Source: an uncultured Kiritimatiellota bacterium (GTDB lineage: Bacteria; Verrucomicrobiota; Kiritimatiellia; RFP12; DVOR01). Taken from it: a stretch of 64,000 nt of DNA. Below are positions 25,548 through 33,151 of this stretch, in pieces (position 1 is the first letter of the stretch; the number at the start of each line of letters is the position of its first letter). The stretch is taken from assembly GCA_944391055.1 (NCBI GenBank), contig CALXSF010000012.1, positions 1-64,000 on the forward strand, written 5' to 3'. Below the pieces are notes generated by a model, which saw only the letters and a list, made by a program, of their open reading frames with translations, did no database searches and was not told where the DNA came from. The translations under genes and the position numbers were made by a program.

Positions 25548-27800
25548 TCAGCGGGGGAGGGGGAGCTTGCCGAGGCGGCGGCCGAGAAGGGCGAAGGCGG
25601 CGGCGACGGCGGCGAGGAGGAGGCAGGGGACGGCGACCCAGAGGGCCTGGTGGCCGGCGGCGAGCTGGTAGAAAAGGGTGGCGACGCTCCAGCCCAGAAG
25701 GGTGAGGTAGCCGAAGAGGATGGCGGAGTAGCCCCAGCCGATCTCGCGGATGACGGTGGCCATGGCGGCAAGGCAGGGGACGTAGAGGAGGACGAAGAGG
25801 AGGTAGGCGAAGGCGCGGGCCTTGCTGTGGCCGAACTTGTCGGCGAGGGTGCGCATGAGGGTGGCGTCGTCCGCGCTGGGGGCCTCGGCGTAGGCGGCGT
25901 CGAGCTCGCCCATGCCGAGGGGGTCGCGGAGGGTGGCGAGGAGCCCGGCGAAGGCGTCGGGGATGGTGGCGAAGGCGTCGGAAAGCCCCTCGGCGAGGGT
26001 TCGGCGGGCGTCGGCCCAGGTGGGGGGCACGTCGGCGGGCGCGTCAGCGGCGTCGTCCTGCCCGATGGCGTAGAGGGTGGTGAGGGAGGCGACGACCTGC
26101 TCTTTGGCGAAGAGTCCGACGATGAGGGCGACGGAGCCTTGCCAGTTGTCGGCCTCGACGCCCATCGGGGCGAAGACGGGGGCGAGGGCGCGCCCGGTGA
26201 CCTCGATGGCCGAGGCCTTGCCCTCGGCGAAGGGGTTGGGCAGGGTGACGCGGTCGCAGAGGCTGAGGACCAGCACCATCAGGGCCATGACCTTGCCGGC
26301 GCGGAAGAGGAAGTGGCGGAGGCGCTCCCAGGCTTGCCGGAGGACGGCGCCGGGGCGGGGGAGGTGGTAGAGCGGGAGCTCGAGGACGAAGGGGGAGGGC
26401 TCGCCGACGAAGAGGGTGTGCTTGAGGAGCAGCCCGGTGAGGATGGCCAGGGCGATGCCGGCCAGGTAGACGGCGAAGACCATCGTGCCGGAGGCCGCGC
26501 CGAAGAAGGCGGCGCCGAAGAGGGCGTAGACGGGGAGGCGCGCGCCGCAGCTCATGAAGGGGGTCATGAAGATGGTGAGCAGGCGGTCGCGCCGGTTGGG
26601 GAGGGCGCGGGTGGCCATGATGGCGGGGACGGTGCAGCCGAAGCCCACGAGCATGGGCACGAAGGCGCTGCCGGGGAGGCCGAGCAGGCGCATGAAGCGG
26701 TCCATGACGTAGGCGGCGCGGGCCATGTAGCCGGAGTCCTCGAGGATGGAGAGCCCGAGGAAGATGAAGAAGACGGGGGGGATGAAGGTGAGCACGGTCT
26801 GGACGCCCACGCCCAGGCCGCCGGCGAGGAGGGTGACGAGCCAGCCGGGGGCGCCGAGGAGGGTGAGGGCGTCGCCGAGGCCGGTGACGAAGAGGGCGTC
26901 GCCCACGCCGTCGAAGAAGTCGATGAAGCAGCCGCCGACGACCTGGGTGAACCAGAAGAGGAGGTACATGGCGGCGAGGAAGACGGGGATGCCGAGCCAG
27001 CGGTTGAGGGCCACGCGGTCGAGCGCGCGGCCGAGCTCGGCGCGGGCGCGGCCGGTCTGGCGGCGGACGCCTTCCACGACGGCGGCGATGGCGGCGTAGC
27101 GGGCGTCGGCGATGAGGACGTCGGGGGTGGTGCCGTGGGCGCGCTCGAAGGCGGCGATGGCCGCCTCGCCGCCGGGCAGGATGCCTTCGAGGCGGTGGAT
27201 GGCGGCGCAGGGGGGCTCGCCGGGGCGGCGGAGCCCGGCGAGGGCGTCGCGGACGGCTGGCGGGTAGTCGGCGCGGACGGGGCGCTGGGGGGCGGCGAGG
27301 GCGGCGCGGATGGCGCGGTCGAGCTCGGCGCGCCCGGCGCGGCGGCGGAGGTCGGCGGCGACGACGGGGAGGCCGAGGCGGCGGGAGAGGGCGGGTAGGT
27401 CGAGGGCGAAGCCTTGGCGGCGGAGGATGTCGGTCATCGTGAGGGCGACGACCATGGGCTTGCCCAGCTCCGCGAGGGCGAGGGTGAGGTAGAGGTTGCG
27501 CTCGAGGTTGACGGCGTCGACGACGTTGACGATGAGGTCGGGCTCGCCGCCGCGGGCGTACTCGGAGGCCACGCGCTCGTCCTCGGAGACGGCGTGGAGG
27601 GAATACATGCCCGGCAGGTCCACGACGGTGACGGGCGTGCCGTCGCGCAGGGCGGTTTGGCCGAGGAGTTTCTCGACGGTGACGCCGGGCCAGTTCCCCG
27701 TCGTCTGGCGGAGGCCCGTCCAGGCGTTGAAGAAGGTGGACTTGCCGGTGTTGGGGTCGCCCACGAGGGCGACGGTGAGGGAGTGTTCGCCCGCGCTCAT
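25548..27800 (-). CDS. feoB: Ferrous iron transporter FeoB (atypical G motifs)
   Basis: 750 residues: N-terminal G domain, helical spacer (to about 260) and a membrane part with about ten helices in which GFGCTVPAIMATR and the second Gate-like region are evident. The G1 loop reads GDPNTGKSTFFN (usually GNPNxGK) and G3 is DLPGMYSL. The guanine-specificity G4 motif, NxxD in FeoB, reads TMTD (in VVALTMTD), losing the Asn. Imports Fe2+ across the inner membrane. Coupled to feoA by ATGA. No FeoC follows. Confidence 0.93.
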   Translation of the reverse strand: MSAGEHSLTVALVGDPNTGKSTFFNAWTGLRQTTGNWPGVTVEKLLGQTALRDGTPVTVVDLPGMYSLHAVSEDERVASEYARGGEPDLIVNVVDAVNLERNLYLTLALAELGKPMVVALTMTDILRRQGFALDLPALSRRLGLPVVAADLRRRAGRAELDRAIRAALAAPQRPVRADYPPAVRDALAGLRRPGEPPCAAIHRLEGILPGGEAAIAAFERAHGTTPDVLIADARYAAIAAVVEGVRRQTGRARAELGRALDRVALNRWLGIPVFLAAMYLLFWFTQVVGGCFIDFFDGVGDALFVTGLGDALTLLGAPGWLVTLLAGGLGVGVQTVLTFIPPVFFIFLGLSILEDSGYMARAAYVMDRFMRLLGLPGSAFVPMLVGFGCTVPAIMATRALPNRRDRLLTIFMTPFMSCGARLPVYALFGAAFFGAASGTMVFAVYLAGIALAILTGLLLKHTLFVGEPSPFVLELPLYHLPRPGAVLRQAWERLRHFLFRAGKVMALMVLVLSLCDRVTLPNPFAEGKASAIEVTGRALAPVFAPMGVEADNWQGSVALIVGLFAKEQVVASLTTLYAIGQDDAADAPADVPPTWADARRTLAEGLSDAFATIPDAFAGLLATLRDPLGMGELDAAYAEAPSADDATLMRTLADKFGHSKARAFAYLLFVLLYVPCLAAMATVIREIGWGYSAILFGYLTLLGWSVATLFYQLAAGHQALWVAVPCLLLAAVAAAFALLGRRLGKLPLPR

Positions 27801-28036
27801 TCGTGCGCGGCCCTGAGCTGGAGGAAGCCGGCCTCGCGCCTGCGGAGGGAGAGGTCGAAGCCGCGCACGCGCAGGCGCATGGGGTCGCCCATCGGCGCCA
27901 CGCCGACGAGCTGGATGGTCGCCCCGCGCGTGAGCCCCAGCGCCAGGAGTTTGGCGCGGTAGCCCGCCTGCGTGACGGCGTAACCGGTGATCTCGGCCTT
28001 GTCGCCGACCTTCATGTCCGTGATGCCCATCTTCAT
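27797..28036 (-). CDS. feoA: FeoA, cytoplasmic SH3-like partner of FeoB
   Basis: 79 residues with the FeoA core AGYRAKLLALGLTRGATIQLVGVAPMGDPMRLRV in which A-x-x-x-K-L-L-x-L-G-L and P-x-G-D-P are family marks. Two ATG codons, 28036 and 28030, are possible: AAAGG lies 3 nt before the first and 9 nt before the second, so the shorter form (77 residues) may be the true product. Directly upstream of feoB with an ATGA overlap. Confidence 0.92.
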   Translation of the reverse strand: MKMGITDMKVGDKAEITGYAVTQAGYRAKLLALGLTRGATIQLVGVAPMGDPMRLRVRGFDLSLRRREAGFLQLRAAHE

Positions 28037-28086
28037 TCGCCTTTCCGTTCGGGTCTCAGGCACGGAGCGGTGCTTAGACGGGGGAA

Positions 28087-28095
28087 ATAATAGCA
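28087..28095 (-). promoter_or_regulatory. Extended -10 promoter of feoAB
   Basis: Minus-strand TG-C-TATTAT. A 6-bp inverted repeat (GCTTAG 28072-28077, CTAAGC 28100-28105) brackets it and could be an operator; it does not resemble a Fur box. The 37 bp beyond, to the ankyrin gene stop at 28134, hold nothing I recognise. Confidence 0.5.
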
Positions 28096-28133
28096 CAGGC
28101 TAAGCCTCCGCGCAAGCCCTCCGGCCGCGTCCC

Positions 28134-29504
28134 CTATCGGCGAGGTTTCGCGGGCGGCTCTTTCCCGACGATGCGCCGGTAGAGCGCGCGGAGTTCCGGA
28201 GGCCCCTTTGCACAACGATCCCCGAAACGCTTGGCGAACCATGTGGACAGCGGAAGATTTTTAGCGACCTCTCGACCGTCCACGACATCGACGGAACCGG
28301 CGTAAACGAGGGTCTGAGGATTGGCTCCCAGGTCAAGCAACAGATTGGCGGCACGCACGGCCCTTGCGCATCGCTCTTCGGACGCAGAGAATAGATCCCT
28401 AAGGGCTTCGCTCAACAAAGTCTTCGGGGCAGCATTTTCGGGCATAGCATCATCCGGCAACCACGGGCAATTGGCATCCGGCGAAAAGCCGTACCGTCGG
28501 AATCGGACAAGATCGCCGCGGCTCACGAGCGCCAGTGCCACAGAAAAAGCCTGCTCGGCGGAACAATAGGGGTCATAGCCTGCATCCAGCAAATCGGGCA
28601 CAAGGGGCGAATGCTTGCAAGCCGCAATCCCGAGTGCGGTGAAATCATACGTCATGAACGGCATCTTCTGATTCAGCGGTTCATGGCGGAGCAACACACG
28701 CGCCGTCTCGGTGTGACCACGGACAAGGGCCGCCTGCAATGGGGAGAAATGCGTGGCATCGGCACGCAGTGTTGTTCCTCGCTCGATCAGCCACGCCGCG
28801 ATTTCAGGCGAAGCCGTGAACCCCGCCACGGGATATGACGCGATGTCCGCGCCACAGTCGACGTAGTGGCGAACAAGCTTCATGTCATTCGACATAAGCG
28901 CGCCCTCAATGCCCGACCTCAAACCGCCATTCACGCCCCCAACCGGCCAACCATTGGGGTCGGCCCCCACATCCAGCAAAAAATGCTGCGCACGGGTATT
29001 CGCCTGCGTCAAAAGCAACAACGGCACCCCTTCCGGCGGTGTCGATCGAACGTCTTCCTCAAGGAGGGCCTCAAGAATGGCCGCATAAAGCGCACCCTCC
29101 AAGTCGGTCTTCACATTCAGGGAGGCCTCATAAACGCGCCTCACTCGGCGATTCGGATCGGCCCCGCCTGCCACCGCCAAGCGTCCAACCGCCCGATGGT
29201 CATAGGTCATCGCCTTTTCCAACAAAAAGTCCCAATCCATCCCCCAGCCTCCGCCCTCCAAAGCCCGCCGCAAAAGCGCCTGATACTCCTCGTCACGCCC
29301 ATCCTTCTCCAAAGCCGCGAGGATACTCTGCGGCGAAGCCCACGTCTGCACCTGTGCATCCGCCCAAGCCAACGCCTCCCGATTTGGCCAACGGATATCC
29401 TGCAACGCCTCTGCATCCAAGCGCACAAGGACTTCCGTCGTTGCCCGCGTCTGAACGCATCCGACCAATGCCCATGGCAACACCATCAACATCAACCACT
29501 TCAT
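28134..29504 (-). CDS. Ankyrin-repeat lipoprotein
   Basis: 456 residues. The signal peptide MKWLMLMVLPWALVGC ends in a lipobox (C16). Several ankyrin-like units are visible, with D-x-G-A-D-P-N/D-A-G-Y-D-P turns (LLDVGADPN, VDCGADIAS, LLDAGYDP, LLDLGANPQ) and FSPLQAALVRGHTETARVLL as the clearest repeat. It probably mediates protein binding at the envelope. Codons are visibly less GC-biased than in flanking genes, suggesting recent acquisition or relaxed selection. TAAGGAGG at the end of the upstream gene serves as its ribosome site. Confidence 0.75.
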   Translation of the reverse strand: MKWLMLMVLPWALVGCVQTRATTEVLVRLDAEALQDIRWPNREALAWADAQVQTWASPQSILAALEKDGRDEEYQALLRRALEGGGWGMDWDFLLEKAMTYDHRAVGRLAVAGGADPNRRVRRVYEASLNVKTDLEGALYAAILEALLEEDVRSTPPEGVPLLLLTQANTRAQHFLLDVGADPNGWPVGGVNGGLRSGIEGALMSNDMKLVRHYVDCGADIASYPVAGFTASPEIAAWLIERGTTLRADATHFSPLQAALVRGHTETARVLLRHEPLNQKMPFMTYDFTALGIAACKHSPLVPDLLDAGYDPYCSAEQAFSVALALVSRGDLVRFRRYGFSPDANCPWLPDDAMPENAAPKTLLSEALRDLFSASEERCARAVRAANLLLDLGANPQTLVYAGSVDVVDGREVAKNLPLSTWFAKRFGDRCAKGPPELRALYRRIVGKEPPAKPRR

Positions 29505-29516
29505 GGCCTCGCCTCC

Positions 29517-30017
29517 TTAGCGCATCCAACCATCCAAAAGATAAACCCGGCGGAAAAGGGAAGCCCCCGTCTCCGCGTCATGCAATATCAACGGCGCCGA
29601 CACGTCCGGCCCATTGGAAATCGGTAACGCAATCGGCCGTTCCGTGGGGAAGGCGAAAGAACGCTCCCGTTCGTCTGGTGGCAACTCAGAGAATATGATA
29701 AACATGACAAGCAAGCAGAGTCCGCCCCACCACATCCCCACCGCGAGTGGAACGCCCACAAAAAGTGCCGCCAACCCCTCTCGAAAACGACGCTGAAAAA
29801 GGCGAAAGATCCCCCACAACCCCCTCCATAAAATGAGAGATGGCATCACAAGAAAAAAGAACAGCAGAGACAGTGTGTGTGCTCCCCTCCGCAAACCCAG
29901 TGGGAAAGCATCCCACACAACGATCGCCAACAAGCAAAATCCCACGGCGAGGCAGATTGCCACCGGCCACGACAATGCCCGCATTAACCACAACAACGGC
30001 AAGAACACACGCTTCAT
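29517..30017 (-). CDS. Small membrane protein of unknown function
   Basis: 166 residues with three or four membrane helices (about 5-40, 50-72, 85-115) and a C-terminal soluble tail starting near 120 that contains PTERPIALPISNGPDVSAP. No family is recognised. The start at 30017 follows AAGGGTGAC. It is 12 nt upstream of the ankyrin lipoprotein in the same AT-richer patch, so the two probably form one two-gene cassette acting at the envelope. Confidence 0.65.
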   Translation of the reverse strand: MKRVFLPLLWLMRALSWPVAICLAVGFCLLAIVVWDAFPLGLRRGAHTLSLLFFFLVMPSLILWRGLWGIFRLFQRRFREGLAALFVGVPLAVGMWWGGLCLLVMFIIFSELPPDERERSFAFPTERPIALPISNGPDVSAPLILHDAETGASLFRRVYLLDGWMR

Positions 30018-30026
30018 GTCACCCTT

Positions 30027-30055
30027 ATTATAGAGAAGCACTAACCTGTACGCAA
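30027..30055 (-). promoter_or_regulatory. Promoter of the membrane protein-ankyrin pair
   Basis: Minus-strand TTGCGT (30050-30055), 17-nt spacer, TATAAT (30027-30032). The -10 ends 9 nt before the ATG, so the transcript would have only about 2-4 leader bases. Confidence 0.6.
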
Positions 30056-30177
30056 ACCATATCTCTAACCAGGAACGCCGACATGAGCGCGTGTGGCGCA
30101 TTCCCGCGCGTTGGTGGAACGGTGGCGGATTGGGTCGGGGACGCGGGGGCGATCCGCCCTGGTCGGGGGAGAGAGAG

Positions 30178-30243
30178 GGCGTGTTCGGGGTCGGGATACG
30201 GCGTGTTCGACCCAGAGGTACGGCGTGTTCCGGGGAACGAGGC
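30178..30243. repeat. Three direct repeats of GGCGTGTTC with 22-bp period
   Basis: GGCGTGTTC begins at 30178, 30200 and 30222, so the units are exactly 22 bp apart; the second and third are also preceded by TAC. They sit between the end of the GT2 gene (30270) and the promoter at 30055. Two helical turns per unit would place all copies on one DNA face, as for a regulator binding cooperatively. The rest of 30056-30269 shows nothing else. Confidence 0.6.
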
Positions 30244-30269
30244 CCGCAATCTCGTTTCCGGGCGGGGGG

Positions 30270-32066
30270 TCAGCGGTGGTCGAAGGGGAGGACTTTGTTG
30301 GGCATCCGGGCGGCGAGGAGGCCTTGGAGGAAACGGGCGCCGTACCAGAGGTGGGTGAGGACGACGCCGGCCCAGTAGGCGGGGGCTTGGCGGAGGGTGG
30401 GGGCCTCGAGCAGGGCGTCGCCGAGGGTGAGGAGGAGGTAGAGGGCGACGACGGCGAGGTAGGGGGCGGCGAGCCACGGGGTGAGGCAGGCGAGGGGGGC
30501 GCCGAGGAGGAGCCCGAGGAGGAAGAGGGTGGGGAGGAGGTAGGAGAGGCGGCGGGAGTTGAGGCCGACGCGGCGGGCGAAGTAGCCGCGGTGGAGGGCG
30601 TAGCGGCCGATCTGGCGGAGGTGGGGGCCGAAGAGGGGGCGGCGGTGGTGGTGGACGACGACGCGGGGGTCGTACCACAGGGTGCGCCCGGCGCGCTGGA
30701 GGTCGGCGCAGAGGAGGGTGTCCTCGCCGGGCCAGAAGTCCTCGCGGAAGCCGCGGATGGCGTCGAAGGCGGCCTTCCGGACGAAGAGGTTGCAGCTGGG
30801 GAAGTCCTCGACGCGGCGGAGGGCGCCTTGGACGAAGTAGCGGTAGCGGAAGTTGCCGGAGACGAGGGGGGAGGCGAGGACGGCGCCGGAGAGCTGGGCG
30901 GCGGGGGGGTCGTCGGGGGGGGTGAGGCCGGGGCCGCCGAGGGCGTCGATGGGGTCGGGGCCGGAGAGGCGGGCGGCGGCGTTGGCGAGCCAGTCGGGGC
31001 GGGGGTAGGCGTCGTCGTCGATGAAGGCGAGGACGTCGCCCTCGGCGGCGAGGGCGCCTTGGTTGCGCTTGCGGGCGGGGCGGACGCCGCCGGTGGCGAG
31101 GATGCGGAAGCGGTAGCGGACCTCGGGGCGGACGAGGAGGCGGTCGGGGAGGAAGAGGACCTCGAAGTTGCGGTAGGTCTGGGCGTCGAGGGCCGCGATG
31201 AGGCGGCGGAGGACGAGGCTGTCGCCGGGGCAGGCGACGATGACGGAGAAGCGGGGGCCTTGGCCGGGCGGGGGGACGGGGGGGAGGGGGGTGAGGGCGG
31301 CGTAGTAGTGGAGCACGCGGGCGCGGTAGGCGATGGCGAGGGTGTCGACGAGGGTGCGCCAGAGGGTGCGGGGGGTGAGGCAGCCCCAGCGGAGGCCGAA
31401 GTCGACGCGCACGGGGGCCTCGGCCAGGGCGAAGCCGCCGCCGCGGATGACGGCGAGGAGCTCGAGGTCGAAGGCGAAGCGTTTGACGAGGAGGCGGTCG
31501 GCGGCGTAGCGGAGGGCGTCGGCGCGGATGAGCTTCATGCCGCTTTGGGTGTCGGTGACATCGAGGCGGAGGAGGGCTTGGCAGAGGGCGTGGTAGAGGG
31601 CGGAGAAGAGGCGGCGGCGGAGGGGGTAGCGGACCTCGGAGCCGGGGTGGCGCTTGCTGCCGAGGATGGCGGCGGCGCCGGTGGCGCGGGCCGCGTCGCA
31701 GAAGGCGGGGAGGGCGGCGGGGTCGAGGTCGAGGTCGCCGTCGAGGAGGAGCACCCAGGCGTGGCGGACGCGCGGGAGCCCGGCGAGGAGGGCGGCGCCT
31801 TTGCCTTGGTTGGCGGGGAGGAGGACGGGGTCGAGGGCGGGGTTGGCGCGGGCGGCGCGGCGGAGGGCGTCGGCGGTGGCGTCGGCGGAGCCGTCGTCGA
31901 CGGGGATGATCTGGAAGGGGAAGCCGTGGGGGCGGAGGAGGGCGTCGAGTCGAGCGAGGTTGGCCTCGGCGCGGCCGGCGAGGTCGTGGAAGGGGAGGAT
32001 GACGGAGAGGCCGCCTTCGGCGAGGAGGGCTTGGGCGGAGGTCCAGTCTGTGTCGTTCAGGGGCAT
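30270..32066 (-). CDS. Tandem double GT2 glycosyltransferase with membrane tail
   Basis: 598 residues. The first domain (about 18-245) is DPM1/GtrB-like: LSVILPFHD, PVDDGSAD and LDGDLDLDP carry the nucleotide-binding Asp residues. The second (about 285-500) is another GT2 fold (FSVIVACPGD, FIDDDAYPRPDW, GEDTLLCADL) with its D-D-D and E-D motifs. Three or four hydrophobic helices near 505-575 anchor the end. It may transfer sugars to polyprenyl phosphate and then onward, in one protein. Last gene of the dnaB-bamA-ompH-hisI operon; sense codons are strongly C-rich. Confidence 0.82.
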   Translation of the reverse strand: MPLNDTDWTSAQALLAEGGLSVILPFHDLAGRAEANLARLDALLRPHGFPFQIIPVDDGSADATADALRRAARANPALDPVLLPANQGKGAALLAGLPRVRHAWVLLLDGDLDLDPAALPAFCDAARATGAAAILGSKRHPGSEVRYPLRRRLFSALYHALCQALLRLDVTDTQSGMKLIRADALRYAADRLLVKRFAFDLELLAVIRGGGFALAEAPVRVDFGLRWGCLTPRTLWRTLVDTLAIAYRARVLHYYAALTPLPPVPPPGQGPRFSVIVACPGDSLVLRRLIAALDAQTYRNFEVLFLPDRLLVRPEVRYRFRILATGGVRPARKRNQGALAAEGDVLAFIDDDAYPRPDWLANAAARLSGPDPIDALGGPGLTPPDDPPAAQLSGAVLASPLVSGNFRYRYFVQGALRRVEDFPSCNLFVRKAAFDAIRGFREDFWPGEDTLLCADLQRAGRTLWYDPRVVVHHHRRPLFGPHLRQIGRYALHRGYFARRVGLNSRRLSYLLPTLFLLGLLLGAPLACLTPWLAAPYLAVVALYLLLTLGDALLEAPTLRQAPAYWAGVVLTHLWYGARFLQGLLAARMPNKVLPFDHR

Positions 32067-32091
32067 TCGGGGGCCGACGGCCGCGCGGCGC

Positions 32092-32520
32092 TCAGGGGTC
32101 GAGGTTGGTGAGGGTGACGCCGTCGTCGAGGTTGATGGCGCGGTAGTAGCAGTTGCGGGGCTTGCCGGCTTTGTTCTTGGTGTGGCAGATGGCGCCGCGG
32201 CGGGGGCGGACGAGGTAGAGGAGGGAGTTTTGCTCGCAGTTGACGCGGGCCTCGAGGACCTCGAAGGTCTCGCCGGAGGTTTTGCCCTTTTCCCAGAGGA
32301 CGTTGCGGGAGGTGGACCAGAGGGTGAGGGTGCGGGTCTTGAAGGTGAGCTCCATCGCCTGGCGGTTGGTGTAGGCGATGAGGATGACCTCCTTGGTGTC
32401 GATGTCCTGGACGGCGACGGGGATGACGTTGTCCTTGTCCTCGCGGATGTTGGCGGCGACCTTGGCGATCTTGGCGAAGTCGAGGGCGAGGGTGAGGCCT
32501 TCTTCGAGTTCGTGGCTCAT
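32092..32520 (-). CDS. hisI: HisI-like phosphoribosyl-AMP cyclohydrolase with altered metal site
   Basis: 142 residues. The substrate loop TSRNVLWEKGKTSG matches the HisI S-R-x-x-L-W-x-K-G-x-x-S-G and the final Cys cluster is kept (CHTKNKAGKPRNCYY). The acidic metal motif, D-C-D-x-D in canonical HisI, reads N-C-E-Q-N, so the Mg-binding aspartates are changed to Asn/Glu/Asn. It may be a HisI subfamily that still opens the PRAMP ring for histidine synthesis or has another substrate. No other his gene is nearby. Confidence 0.75.
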   Translation of the reverse strand: MSHELEEGLTLALDFAKIAKVAANIREDKDNVIPVAVQDIDTKEVILIAYTNRQAMELTFKTRTLTLWSTSRNVLWEKGKTSGETFEVLEARVNCEQNSLLYLVRPRRGAICHTKNKAGKPRNCYYRAINLDDGVTLTNLDP

Positions 32521-32534
32521 GGGGGGCTCCTTGC

Positions 32535-33137
32535 TTAGTTGGCGGCGGGGGGGGCGGCCTTGGCGGGCGGGGCGAGCTCGGCGCCGTCCTTGGCGGTGTC
32601 TTTCTTGGGGGGCGTGCCGCCGCAGCGGCGGATGATGGCGTCGGTGATGTCGAGCTCGGGCCTGACGTAGGGGGCGGCGTTGCGGTAGAGGACGGCGTCG
32701 AGTTTGTTTTCCTTGGCGTAGGCGGCGATGTGGGCCTCGATCTCGTCGGAGGTGCGGTCGATGAGGCGGCGCTCCATCTCCTGGAGGGTGCGGGTGCGCT
32801 CCTGCATCTGGGCGTCGGCGCGGCGGAAGTCGTCCTGGAGGGTGCGGAGCTTGGCCTCGACGGCTTGGCGGAGCTCCTCGGCCTTGGCGGGGGCGAGCAT
32901 GGGGTTCTGGGCCTCGGCGCGCTCTTTCTCGAGGTCGGCCATGCGGCGGTCGAGGTCGGCGCGGAGGGCGTCGCGCTCCTTGGTGTAGTCGGCGAGGGTG
33001 GATTCGAGGGTCTTGCGGTCGTTGGGGGTGTTGGGGTGGTTGGCGAGGACGGCCTCCATGTCCACGACGGCGATGCCCTGGGCGAGGGCGAGGGTGGCGG
33101 GGAGGAGGAGGGCGAGGGCCAGGAGGGCGCGTTGCAT
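32535..33137 (-). CDS. OmpH/Skp-family periplasmic chaperone
   Basis: 200 residues with a signal peptide (MQRALLALALLLPATLALAQ) and a long Glu/Arg/Lys/Ala coiled coil (about 50-150), the tentacle architecture of Skp. The start GIAVVDMEAVL matches the Skp core strand. Skp holds unfolded outer-membrane proteins on the way to BamA, and here it follows bamA by 14 nt, the conserved bamA-skp order. The C-terminus has a Pro/Ala/Lys tail of about 25 residues that Skp usually lacks. Confidence 0.88.
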   Translation of the reverse strand: MQRALLALALLLPATLALAQGIAVVDMEAVLANHPNTPNDRKTLESTLADYTKERDALRADLDRRMADLEKERAEAQNPMLAPAKAEELRQAVEAKLRTLQDDFRRADAQMQERTRTLQEMERRLIDRTSDEIEAHIAAYAKENKLDAVLYRNAAPYVRPELDITDAIIRRCGGTPPKKDTAKDGAELAPPAKAAPPAAN

Positions 33138-33151
33138 GGTGTGTCCTTTCG

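Noticed and set aside
28072..28105. Fur box at feoA
   Set aside because: The inverted repeat is only 6 bp with 22 nt between and does not resemble the Fur consensus.
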